From: Cryptomeria japonica
Lineage: Eukaryota; Streptophyta; Pinopsida; Cupressales; Cupressaceae
Direction of reading: 5' to 3'
NCBI RefSeq assembly: GCF_030272615.1
Contig: NC_081408.1
Span: 611,573,673-611,637,672, forward strand
Length of the DNA: 64,000 nucleotides
The notes beneath the pieces are model-generated. The model saw only the letters and a list, made by a program, of their open reading frames with translations. It was not told where the DNA came from and did no database searches. Shown here piece after piece: positions 1 to 9,908 of this stretch (its first letter is position 1; every line of letters begins with the position of its first letter). A program made the translations under genes and the position numbers.

Positions 1-87
1 AACTATCATAGTGTCTCACCACCTTTCTCTCAATCCATACCTTCTTTCAATAAAATAATACCTCCATGACAATCTAACACGTCTAAT

Positions 88-1314
88 ATGAACTCTTCGA
101 CTGAAGCGACCATTAACAATCTTGCACAAACTGTCTCTTCTTTACAGCAACAAATTGCTTCCATGAATCAATCTAAGTTTAGTGTGCCCACATTTGATGT
201 TGCGAGCCCGCTTTCTCTTGACATTGTTCGAGCTATCCCCCCTAAGCATGTTGAAATCCCACAGTTGGAGCTTTATAATGGTAAAGGTGATCCTCTAACA
301 CATGTTAAGACCTTTCAAACAATATGTATCGATTTTGCTCATGACCAAAGGTTGCTTGCAAAACTGTTTACTAGGACATTAAGAGATAAGGCTCTACAAT
401 GGTATTGCTCGTTGCCTTCCTATTCTATTACTTCTTTCCAACAACTTGCAAATGCTTTTATTCAACAATTTCGAAACAATATAGGTCCTAAAGTTACTTT
501 GATTGATTTAATGCATTGTAAACAAGGTGTTAAAGAAAAAGTGACTGATTTCATTGGTAGATATAACTATTTGTGTGCTCAAATTTCTTTTCCAGTACCT
601 GACAATGATATTCAAAGAATCTTTATTTCTAATTTACAAAAAGATATTAGAGAAAAACTTCTGTTTTCTGAGTTTACTTCTTTTCAACAGTTGTGTGCAA
701 CTCTTCACAATTATCAACTGACTGTGAGTCAAATGGAACAAGCAAATCCTATGGCTCCAAGTGATAAGGGTGATAGTAGTCAACAACCATTTGAGAAGTT
801 TAAACCGAACAGAGAGTTCATTAAGTTCAATGAAAACATCATCAACAACAATGTGAATGCAGCATTAGGTGTGCCTCCTATTTCTAAGTTTTTCAAGAAA
901 GAAAGAAAGTTTACTCCTTTGAATGAATCATTGCATAGTATTATGAATAAGTTATTGGAACAAAATGTTCTTAATCTCCCTCCTATAAAGCAAATAGATC
1001 CTACAAAGATTAATTCACCTTATTTTGATAACAAATCTTTTTGTCAATTTCATCGTCAACCTGGGCATGATACTAAAAAATGTTTTTCTTTAAAGGGTAA
1101 AATTCAAGATTTGATTGATAATAATACTATCTTTGTTTCAGGTGTGAATGATAAAGGCAACACATCTGTAGCTCTTCCTAACCAAAATCTTAATATTTTT
1201 ACTAATCCATTACCTTCTCATACCTCTAATGTGATTGAAACTAATGATTCCTCTTTCTCACCTGATGGTCTTGTGTCTATGACTTCGAATGTGATTAACT
1301 TTGTAGAGCAGTAG
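88..1314 (+). pseudogene. T1 gag (Ty3/gypsy, Retrotrans_gag type)
   Basis: A 408-codon open stretch starts at ATG 88. Residues about 55-215 have the Retrotrans_gag pattern: a 'YNGKGDPLTHV' entry, a tryptophan in 'ALQWYCSLP', then 'FQQLANAFIQQF' and 'FIGRYNYL'. This is the capsid core that packages element RNA into cytoplasmic particles. Near residue 337 the 'FCQFHRQPGHDTKKCF' stretch is a zinc-knuckle variant with C-X2-H-X5-H-X4-C spacing. It is followed by 'KIQDLIDN', as in Tat-type Gags. The frame stops at TAG 1312-1314, but the same frame continues into the protease-like region without any frameshift, so the stop is probably a point mutation. Family assignment is firm; subfamily is inferred. 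Confidence 0.85.
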
Positions 1315-1857
1315 AAAATCCGTAAAGAACCTTCGATCACATTTGATTCCAGTGAAACTATTAGGGCACCTGATGGTCCTTTATATATAGTTGCAAAAGT
1401 CAAGATTACACCTTGTCGTGGAGTACTTATTGATCCTTCTTGCATGGTTAATGTCATTACTAAAGAATTTCTTTTTACTTTGCAATTGAATCAAGTGATT
1501 TATGACAAAACAAATGTGGTTGTGAAATTATTTGATGCATTTTCTTCTCCTGTAATTGGTTCTATTACATTACCTATTGAGGTCCATAACAAATCCCTTG
1601 ATGTGAGCTTTGCTATTATTCCATCATCTGAACAATTTCATGTGAAGCTAGGCTATCCATGGCTATCTTCCATGAAAGCTATTGCTTCTCTTATTCACAA
1701 GTGTTTGAAATTTCCCCATAATGGTGAAGTTGTTACTGTCAATCATAGTCTCTTTAAACCAACTGAAAGAACTTCTAGTGTTCCTATTGATTATTTTTGG
1801 CCTAAACAATTCCAATCTCTTCCACCGCGAAGTGATCATCTTTTCAAATCTTACTAA
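1315..1857 (+). pseudogene. T1 retropepsin-like domain
   Basis: This stretch continues in the Gag frame after the TAG at 1312 and ends at TAA 1855. The segment 'CRGVLIDPSCMVNVIT' occupies the position of the aspartic-protease active site, with Asp kept but Pro-Ser where Ser/Thr-Gly is expected. Downstream, 'SSEQFHVKLGYPWL' and 'CLKFPHNGEVV' match the second half of the T3 protease region ('YNILLGCPWI', 'CIKFPHN'). The domain would cut the Gag-Pol precursor. The altered triad and the flanking stops make activity unlikely. Confidence 0.7.
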
Positions 1858-2751
1858 AAGTGGAAAAAAGATATGATCCTATCTCTAAGTGAACCTCGAA
1901 CACCCAAACTTGATATTCCTATCATTCTTGAGAAGGAAGTTCTTCCTTTGAAAGATAAAACTAATGTCTTTCCTCAAGAAGATTCCCAACCAATTCCTAT
2001 GGATGTGACTATGTCTATGTCTAATAAATTTTCTAAAAGTAGACCTATACCTCCTCATCATGATGGACTTGGTCTCCTTCCTAAACCAAATATTCCTCCT
2101 TTATATGGAGCAGTTCCTCCCCCTTCCTCTTATAAAGAGAAGAGACCTTCCTCTTCTCCTATTACCCAACCTAAGAGACCACAACCTAAACACCCAAGTG
2201 ATAAGGATGAGAACATTCCTCCTCCTCAATCTTCTCAACTTCCTACTAAGACTAGATGAAATCATTCTGCACGTGAATGCTGATGAAAGCATCTTCTTAG
2301 AGCTTGTGCAGCTACTTCTCAAACTTTGCAATCCCCAAAAACACCTTCAGCTAGTATTATTCCATTTTCTCCTCAGCCAAAAATTGAGCCAAAATCTCCT
2401 AAGCATAAGATGCATGATGGTTTTGATCCTGTGCGAGTTAAAGATCCTATTTTTATAAATCTTGATGATGATATAGATGAAAATGTTTTTCATGATGAAA
2501 ATGTTACTTCTCTTACTTCTGATAGTGAATATGAATATGTTGATGATGATAACCATTTATCTAACAAATTTTCTAAAGCACTTAACCTAGCTCCTGGACA
2601 AGAACAACGTGGCTTGGAACATGAACATAGCCCTTGTTTGGATCTTGTGATAGCTCCATCTGCTATGTTTGATGTTCCTCCTCTAGCGTGTTTCCTGCCT
2701 TCCCGAAATATTGATCAGCAAGATCGGGGGGTGGATGACGTGCTAGACTAG
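1858..2751 (+). pseudogene. T1 proline-rich and acidic tail of the polyprotein frame
   Basis: The frame set by Gag continues through TAA 1855, TGA 2257 and two adjacent TGAs at 2281 and 2284, and ends at TAG 2749-2751. The N-terminal part is rich in Pro, Lys and Ser ('PPPSSYKEKRPSSSP'). The C-terminal part is acidic ('NLDDDIDENVFHDEN', 'SDSEYEYVDDDN'). No enzyme motif is visible: there is no YVDD reverse-transcriptase box and no integrase D,D,E motif. It occupies the place where reverse transcriptase would normally begin. It is either unrelated spacer coding or the collapsed remains of pol. I do not recognise a domain. Confidence 0.5.
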
Positions 2752-3504
2752 TTTCATTAGCATAGCAGACTCTCTCCTCCTCTCTTGATCTCTTTTGTTA
2801 ATTCTTCTATGTGTTATTCCCATTCTTCTATTTGTTGTCCTTAGTGTTGTCTACTTGAGGATGATGCAAAGCATTGAGATCTCTTTTGGTCTCTCTCATG
2901 TTGACTCAAAAGACACATGTGTTCCCTTCTTCTAGGTGACCTTCCTTGATTGGGGAATGAAGAACAATTATGCATACATACATATGATATACATGAATTA
3001 TCATACATCATACTGACCCCAAGGGAAGTGAATTCACCTTGTGCTTTGTGTTTTCTGTCTATTATCCTTGGGTTTATCTCACACTTGGGGGCTAAATCTT
3101 TGTGATAACATGCTCCATTCCCTTCTCATTTCTTATGTGTATTACTACCTTAAAGCAATCACCCCCAATGAGGCGTGTGCGATCGCTTTAACGTAGGGGG
3201 CATACACTCCGTCCATATCTCTTCAGGATACTTAAAAATTTCTTGGCGAACTTAGCTTTGCCTTGAAAATTTTTGGTATTTTTCTTGCATGACTCATAGT
3301 GAGGGAACCGTACTACTATCAGTCATGGTTCTCCCTCGTGATCTTCCCTTTTAATTTTTCAATCGAAGTCGTAAGATCCTTAGTCCACTGGGGGCTTGGT
3401 GTATCTTGCCTCCTTGATGTGGTGAAAGTCTTTCAATGTTGTTTCCTTGTACTTTACCAGAAGTATGGGCGTACTCTTATACTCCCACTCAAGTGGAGGC
3501 TAAA
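2752..3504 (+). other. T1 3' untranslated region with purine tract
   Basis: This is non-coding sequence between the end of the T1 frame and the LTR. It contains G-rich stretches resembling polypurine tracts ('ACTTGGGGGCTAAAT' near 3080, and 'AAGTGGAGGCTAAA' at 3491-3504, directly before the LTR). The second is the likely plus-strand primer. No gene is seen here. Confidence 0.5.
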
Positions 3505-4560
3505 TGTAGCATCGTAAAATTGCGACACTTGCAATTTTGACTGCATTTGGGTCTTCACGATGGTAGTGCAACATTGAACCTGAATGGAGACCCCGAAACC
3601 TATTTACGACATCAAAAACTGCATCTTTTTTGCACCTTGGCCTGATCCTCCTTGCACCTTGCTGTCCCGGGAGGTGGGACCATGGCACCCAGTGCCCTAG
3701 TCCCTGGCCCTATTTTGGGCCCAGTCTCTTGTTAGGCATCGGGTCTTCAAGTTTGCAATTTGGAAAATAATGTTCCTAGGTCAGCCTAAGGTCAGAAAAA
3801 TCAGTCTCCTAACCGTAATTGACAAGTATATAAACTACATTTACCCTCACAAATAAAGGAGGAAAAAACATATGTGTGCAAGAGGCAGAAGCTATAGGCA
3901 AACATTCAAACATTCAAGCATTCAAGCATTCCTTCAAGCAATTGAGCATTCTAGGTCTCCATTCAAGGCTAGGTGTTGCATTCAAGACAAGGATTCAACC
4001 ATTGAAGAGGAGACACCTACAACATACAACATACAACATCATTACACCTTCGCATGTAAGAATACAAACATTCTTACAACAAGGTTGCAGGTACGTGGCT
4101 GTAATTGAAGATCTGGAATCCTTGTGTAGAGATGAACAAATCCCCCTTTGTTTCACGGATTTTTCGGAGGACCGTGTGCACTCCGGGCGCCATCGTCACG
4201 TCAACTTTTGCTCAAACTTGTAGGACAGCATCATCTCGACATTTTATTGCTAATTTCAGGTCCGTAGCTTCATCCTGTGTCTCTATCTCTGTCTACAAGT
4301 GAATCTTTCTTACTTTCACATACACTCCTAGTTCAATCCTTCTATCTACATTCTTTACAAAAGAGGGTATCCTTGTTGTCTCAACCCTTGAAACTCATGT
4401 AGAATTCAATCTTGCATTGTGTGGGATTTGATCTTGTGAGTTTCAACCCCTCTTTTGAATGTAAAGTCCCTCCTAAGTGAAAACCGTCAATCCTAGTGAC
4501 CTTCTTTCTCTCTCCTTGGAGTGGGGTTACACCTGGGGTTTGATTTTCCGCTTTATAGTA
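3505..4560 (+). repeat. T1 LTR (3' LTR)
   Basis: The LTR begins with TGTAGCATCG directly after a purine-rich tract. A TATA box lies about 320 bp in, followed by AAATAAAGG at about 3852. The right boundary is placed near 4560 because coding sequence of copia gag K0 begins there. The terminal CA dinucleotide is not evident, so the edge is approximate. No second copy of this LTR lies in the window to confirm it. Confidence 0.55.
3827..3834 (+). promoter_or_regulatory. TATA box in T1 LTR
   Basis: TATATAAA lies in the U3 part of the LTR. It is the probable core promoter of the element. Confidence 0.5.
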
Positions 4561-4833
4561 TGGATGTTAGTTGTGAATGGGTATACAGTCCCTAATAATC
4601 CCCCTACTAATCCAGATGCAAAAAGGGAATATTAGAACAATGCTAAAGCTAAGAATACCATTCTTAGTGGGTTGTCTGATAATGAGTTTGTCAAAGTTAT
4701 GCATTGCTCTTCTGCCAAGGAAACTTGGGATAAGTTGCAGAAGATATTTGAAGGTGATGCTAAAGTTAAGGAAGCCAAGTTGCAAACATTGAGAGAACAA
4801 CTTGAGGGTTTGAAGATGAGAGATGAAGAAAAG
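4561..4833 (+). pseudogene. K0 copia gag, first piece (UBN2 domain, N-terminal part)
   Basis: This piece reads 'VVNGYTVPNNPPTNPDAKRE', an in-frame TAG, then 'NNAKAKNTILSGLSDNEF' and 'SAKETWDKLQKIFEGDAKVK', and ends at 'GLKMRDEEK'. This is the UBN2-type Gag of plant Ty1/copia elements. The rest of this gag resumes at 9909 with 'SDYLHRVDETTKTIRGLGEE', in the order and frame expected for the family, so K0 is one gene interrupted by K1. The N-terminal few dozen residues are missing on the left, where T1 begins. It is one of three surviving K0 pieces (also 9909-11166 and 17856-18310). Confidence 0.8.
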
Positions 4834-5902
4834 CATTGGTATTATGGATGACTTCATCATGTGCTGCATTGGTTTTGTCATTGATGTCAACACTTGTCTT
4901 CTTGGAGGTCTACATTGCTGATTTGGCACTATGGTCATATTATGGTTAGTGCCTTATGTACAGTCACCAGTATATGTTCACCAGCAGGTTATATGGTTCA
5001 CCAATAGTGAAGACATGGATTGGAAGTTTGGTTTTGGCGTTTTACTTATTGATCTAATCGGGTTGATAGATTTGCCTTTACCAACAAATAGATCTAGGTT
5101 ATGGACCGGTACATGTTATCTATTCCTAATTAGCACGACACATCATAGAGATTGTTTTAATGATTGTTTATTTTGGTAAATGTATTGAGATGACATGTTG
5201 TATCGCATCAAATCATTTGTAATCAATTTAATTATAATATCTTTAGTGAGTCGACCTATTCATTTGGTCCTAGGTTTTGTATATATGATTGTAAGATCTT
5301 ATTAAACATCATTGTAATCATGAGTGAGTGTGGATATTGAAGAGTGAAAATAAGCAGATCTTTGTGTGAATCATGCAAACATTATTTGAAGGTTGAAGGA
5401 AGGTTATGAAGGTGTTTTGACACTCATGTTCAGAGCTTAACCGGTAATGAATCCAACATTGGAGATGGTATTTTGAGAAGTAAATTATCATTGGATTTAA
5501 CCATCCAATTTGTCTAGTCAGTGTGACTCTTATTTTGTGACTAAGCAATGAGCTCTAGGTAGTTGGTCTTTCTGCATGTCCAGACCCCATTTTTATACAC
5601 ATACTATCTGTAGTAGTATCATTTGATTATGGGTAAGGTTTCCCACCATGGTTTTTCCCTTACTAGGTTTCCACATCAAAATCTCTATGTTATGTGTTGT
5701 GGAGGTTGTTTATCTTTTTGTTTTATGCATTAAGTTAAACCAGCACTGCTATAATTGTTAATTTGTTTTACCGACACTTAAGTTTGGTTTACCAACATTA
5801 AGTTTAAGTTGGATTAAATTGCATTTGGTTTATAAATTATTGAGAACTAGTTAACAACTAATTCACCCCCCCCTTCTCAATTGTCATTCCTGGGACCTAA
5901 CA
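4834..5902 (+). repeat. K1 5' LTR
   Basis: This matches 8865-9908 along its length (for example 'GCATTGGTTTTGTCATTGATGTCAACACTTG' versus its near-copy at 8897). It ends CTAACA two bases before the primer-binding site. It carries a run of eight Cs at about 5866. Confidence 0.85.
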
Positions 5903-5904
5903 AT

Positions 5905-5916
5905 TGGTATCAGAGT
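5905..5916 (+). other. K1 primer-binding site (initiator tRNA-Met)
   Basis: TGGTATCAGAGT is one base from the standard plant copia primer site complementary to the 3' end of initiator tRNA-Met. It sits directly after the 5' LTR. Confidence 0.9.
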
Positions 5917-5958
5917 GAGTCCTCTGTTTGCAAAATCCTAATAGCCTGAGGAGATCCT

Positions 5959-6871
5959 ATGACAACAAATATTTTTAAGAAGGATAGTCTAAAGCTTGAT
6001 GGAACTAACTATGGCATACAGAAGATCAGAATAGAAAGACATCTGAACTACATTAGAAGAGATATATGGGATGTTACAAAGAATGGCTATGTTGGTCGTA
6101 CTTAGAATCAACCTCATCCACCAACATTGGCTAAGGACATGGACTATGATTGCAAAGCAAGAGAAGCATTTTTTAGCGCATTATCAGACCGATCTACTAC
6201 TAAAGCTATTTGGGATAAACTCGAAACACTGAATGAAGGAGATACCACTATCAAAATTGCGAAATTGGAATGTTACCAGGTTAGGTATGAAAATTTAAAA
6301 ATGGAAGAAGATGAAATAATTTTTTCTTTTATGGAAAGAGTTAATGAAATTGTTTCAGGAATACAATGTTGTGGAGGATCCTTAAGTGAAGATGAAATTG
6401 TGTCTAAATTTTTAAGAGCATTTCCACCGGCATACAAAATGAAAGTGATTGCTATTAATGAATTGAGAACCATGCCTAATACTTCAATTTCTAGAGATAC
6501 TTTAGTTGGAAAAATTTTAGCATTCGAACTTGAGGAATTTGGTCTTGTTGCTACTATAATGACTAATTTAGATTTTAAAGCATCATCATCATCATTAGCA
6601 TCATCATCATTGGACAAAACTGATTGGAAAACACTTTATGCAAGAGAACTTGAGGATATGAGGAGAGAAAATGATGAGTTTGAAGAACTTGAAGCACTAT
6701 TTGCAAGGAAAATGCCTAAAGGTCCAATGGGAAGTAAGTATGAAGGTAAAGCACCTTTCAAATGTTTTTAATTTCAATAAAGTTGGTTATATGGCTTCTA
6801 GATGTCCTGATAGACATGCTAGACTAAGGGAGGAAGCAAAAAGATCATATAAGCCTAACCCTAAATATTAG
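5959..6871 (+). pseudogene. K1 gag (UBN2 type with decayed zinc knuckle)
   Basis: The frame starts at ATG 5959 ('MTTNIFKKDSLKLDGTNYG'), 54 bp after the primer site. It is broken by TAG 6103 and continues as 'STTKAIWDKLETLNEGDTTI' and 'SEDEIVSKFLRAFPPAYKM', typical of UBN2 capsid proteins. A frameshift at a T run near 6766 precedes the zinc knuckle. The knuckle reads 'CFNFNKVGYMASRC', with the second Cys as Phe and the His as Tyr, so nucleic-acid binding would be lost. The tail 'RLREEAKRSYKPNPKY' ends at TAG 6869. Confidence 0.85.
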
Positions 6872-7300
6872 AGATATAGATTTAAGAAAAACAAAGATAA
6901 GTCATGTTACTATGCAGAAGAAGGTGTTACAGATGATTCAGATGAAGATCCAGCAGATAATGAATGGGCTTTTGTTGCAATAAAAAAATATGAACTGACA
7001 CCTATTGTCAAACCGGTAGAGCAGGCACTGGCAGCAAACATTGAAGAAAAAGATGAATAGATTATAGATTCTGGATGTGCACATCATATGATGTGATAAA
7101 AACAAATTCTTATCTTTTCAAGAAATTCATGGAGCTCTAGTAAGGTTTGGAGATAATAAAGCTTGTTTAATCAAAGGAAAAGGCACTATATCTTTGGATG
7201 GTAAGAACAATACTAACAATGTTTATTATGTAGAAGGTTTAAAGCATAATCTTTTGAGTGTTGGTCAGTTAGTTGAAAAATGATTTCAATTACAGTTCAA
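6872..7300 (+). pseudogene. K1 protease and pre-integrase remnant
   Basis: After an acidic linker ('TDDSDEDPADNEWAF') and a TAG at 7048, the frame reads 'IIDSGCAHHMM'. This is the copia aspartic-protease active site, with Asp-Ser-Gly intact. A frameshift near 7095 follows, then 'DNKACLIKGKGTISL' and 'VYYVEGLKHNLLSVGQLVEK', the end of the protease and the start of the Gag-pre-integrase region. Sequence then jumps straight to reverse transcriptase. The zinc-binding HHCC and D,D,E integrase domains are absent. Confidence 0.8.
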
Positions 7301-8514
7301 GAATGGATGTAAAATGTGCATTTTTAAATGGAGATCTTGAGGAAGAAGTTTACATTGAACAACCTGATGGATTTTCTTTGACAAATAATAAGGATATGGT
7401 TTCTAAGTTAAGGAAAGCTTTATATGGTTTGAAGAAAGCTCCCAAAGCTTGGTATGCTAGATTGGATAAATATCTTTTGAAGCTTGGTTACACAAAAGGT
7501 AATGTTGACAACAATTTGTATTACAAAGTTACCAATGATGATATTTTGGTTATTGAAGTTTTTGTAGATGATATTATTTTTGGAGGTGAAGATGGATTAT
7601 GTAAGGACTTTGCTAACAAGATGCAGGAAGAATTTGAAATGTTTATGATTGGAGAGATAAAAAAATTTCTAGGCTTGCAGATTTCACAAACAGATAAAGG
7701 TATATTCATATGTCAAACAAAGTACTTGAAGGAACTTTTGAAGAAATTTGGTATGGAAATTTCCAAACCGTTAAGTACTCTTATGACTACAACTGATAAA
7801 TTGACATTGAAGGATGATTCAACTCCTATTAATCTGACAAGGTACAAATCTATGATTGGAGGTTTACTCTATTTAACACAAACAAGACCTGATATAATGA
7901 ATGCAATATGTATTGTATCTATATTTCAAGGCAATCCTAAAGAAAATCATGAATCAGTAGCTAAAAGAATTTTTCAGTACCTACAAGGGACAACAAATCT
8001 TGGTTTATGGTATCCTAAAGATGAAATTTTTTATTTATGTGCATACACTGATGCAAATTGGGCAGGAGATGTAGATTATAGAAATAGTACCACTGGTGAT
8101 GTATTCTTTCTTGGTAGCAAATTGATTTCATGGATAAGCAAGAAGAAGACTTGTACGTCATTATCTACAGCATAATCAGAATATGTTGCAGTAGCATCTA
8201 ATTGTACTCGGGTATTATGGATCAAGCAAATGTTGAAGGATATAAAGATAAAATGCAAAGAACCAATCATCATTTATTGTGATAATTCAGTAGCAATTGA
8301 TATATCAAAGAATAAGGTATTTCACTCTAAGACAAAACATGTTTCTATTAAGTATAATTTTATGACAGAGAATGTTGAAGAAAATGAAGTTTAATTGGTT
8401 GATCTGAATACTAAAGAGAAAATTAAAGATATCTTTACAAAGCCTTTGCCTAAGGAAACATTTGAATATCTCAGAGAGAATCTTGGGGTAATTTCCCCAC
8501 TGCCAGAGACTTAG
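7301..8514 (+). pseudogene. K1 reverse transcriptase and RNase H
   Basis: This region copies element RNA to DNA in the cytoplasmic particle. It starts inside the RT domain at 'MDVKCAFLNGDLEEEVYIEQ' and keeps 'ALYGLKKAPKAWYARLDKYL'. The catalytic box 'FVDDIIFGG' retains both aspartates. RNase H shows 'YTDANWAGD', then a TAA at 8173 just before 'SEYVAVASNC', then 'YCDNSVAIDISKN' and 'TKHVSIKYNF'. A second TAA lies at 8392, and the natural end is TAG 8512. All of it is in one frame, so apart from two stops and the missing N-terminal part of RT the domain is well preserved. The conserved upstream 'RLVAKGY' and 'ETFAPVA' RT blocks were lost together with integrase. Confidence 0.88.
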
Positions 8515-8864
8515 ATGTTGAAGATTGGCATCAAACCGGTAGGAACTAATAGAAAAATCTTTTTTCTAGCTTTGATGGAGGAGAGAGACTTCTCAGGGGG
8601 AGTAGTTGGTAGAATGTTATGTTTTGTTTCTTAAACTGCTTTAGCATTTGATGTCAAAGGGGGAGAGATATCTATGGAAAAAATTTGTATTTGGCGAGAG
8701 ATTATTTATTAGGGGAGAGATATACTTTTGGTTTCTATTTTCATTATAGAACTTTGTACTGATCTATCTTTGAGAGATTGTTTGGTTTTCTGTTTTTGTC
8801 ATTCTATTTTTGGCACTTAGATGTTTTTCCATCTATTGTTGCCATCAATGCCAAAGGAGGAGAT
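8515..8864 (+). other. K1 3' untranslated region with polypurine tracts
   Basis: Non-coding. It contains 'TCAGGGGGAGTAG' (about 8596), 'CAAAGGGGGAGAGA' (about 8656) and the LTR-proximal tract AAAGGAGGAGAT (8853-8864). K2 has the same arrangement on the other strand. Confidence 0.7.
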
Positions 8865-9908
8865 TGTTGGTATTTTGGATGGTTTCATCATGTGTTGCAT
8901 TGGTTTTTTCATTGAAGTCAACACTTGTCTTCTTGGAGGTCTACATTATTGATTTGCCACTATGGTCATATTATGGTTAGTGGCTTATGCATAGTCACTG
9001 GTATATGTTCACCAGCAGGTTATATGGTTCACTGACAACGATGACATCTTGGAGATCATTTGGTTATGTCAAAGACATGGATTGGAAGTTTGGTTTTGGT
9101 TTTTTACTTGTTGATCTAATTGGGTTGACAAATTTTCCTTTACCGGCAAATAGGTCTAGGTTATGGACCGGTACATGTTATCTATTACACATCAACATGA
9201 CACATCATAGAGATTGTTTTATTGATTGGTTAGTGTGGTAAATGTATTGAGACAACATGTTGTATCACATCAAGACTCATTTGCAATTAATTTAATTGTA
9301 ATATCTTTAGTGAGCCAACCTATTCATTCGGTCCTAGGTTTTGTATATATGATTGTAATATCTTATTGAAGATTGTGGTAATCATGAGTGAGTGTGGATA
9401 TTGAAGAGCATAAATAAGAAGATCCTTGAGTGAATCATGCATACATTATTTTAAGGTTGAAGGAAGGTTATCAAGATGTTTTGAATCTCATGTTCAGAGC
9501 TTAACCAGTACTGAATCCAGCATTGGAGATGCTATTTTGAGTAGTACATAATCATTGGATTTAACCATCCAATTGTGTAGTCAGTGTGTCTCCTATTTTG
9601 TGATTGAGAAGTGAGCTCTAGGCGATTGACCTTCCTGCATGTGCAGACCCCATTTGTATACACATACTATCTGCAGTAGTATCATCTAATTGTGGGTAAG
9701 GTTTCTCACTATGGTTTTTCCCTTAATAGGTTTTCACATCAAAATCTTTGTGTTATGTGTTGTGGATGTTGTTTCTCTTTCTATTTTATGCATTAACTTA
9801 AACCGGTACTGCTATAACTATTAATCTATTTTACCAGCACTTAAGTTTGGTTTACTGGCATTAATTTTAAGTTAGATTAAATTGCATTTACTTTATAAAT
9901 TATTGAGA
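8865..9908 (+). repeat. K1 3' LTR, 3'-truncated
   Basis: It begins TGTTGGTATTTTGG after the purine tract and follows the 5' LTR to 'TATTGAG' at about 9907. There K0 gag coding resumes abruptly. About 50 bp of LTR tail, including the run of Cs, is missing. Confidence 0.85.

Larger units (their letters stand above)
1..4560 (+). mobile_element. T1: Tat-like Ty3/gypsy element, 5'-truncated by the window edge
   Basis: This block holds a Gag frame, a protease-like region and a proline-rich tail, all in one frame (88-2751). A non-coding 3' region and an LTR beginning at 3505 follow. No reverse transcriptase, RNase H or integrase is found between the protease region and the LTR, so this copy is a deletion derivative. 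The zinc-knuckle spacing C-X2-H-X5-H-X4-C and the protease neighbourhood resemble those of T3 further right, which suggests the Tat/Ogre side of Ty3/gypsy. The right edge near 4560 abuts the gag gene of copia element K0, so T1 probably inserted into K0. The 5' LTR and any left target duplication lie outside the window. Confidence 0.75.
4834..9908 (+). mobile_element. K1: Ty1/copia element lacking integrase, inserted in K0 gag
   Basis: K1 is a plus-strand element with two recognisable LTRs (4834-5902 and 8865-9908). It has an initiator-tRNA-Met primer site, gag, a protease active site, reverse transcriptase with RNase H, and a purine tract (AAAGGAGGAGAT, 8853-8864). The whole integrase domain is missing: the protease/pre-integrase region joins reverse transcriptase directly near 7300. 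The 3' LTR lacks about 50 bp present at the end of the 5' LTR, and the first two bases of the 5' LTR read CA instead of TG. Both flanks are K0 gag. Confidence 0.85.

Noticed and set aside
1312-1314. TAG between T1 Gag and protease as a programmed readthrough site
   Set aside because: Position is attractive, but further in-frame stops at 1855, 2257, 2281 and 2284 show general decay, and T3 has no stop at the equivalent point.
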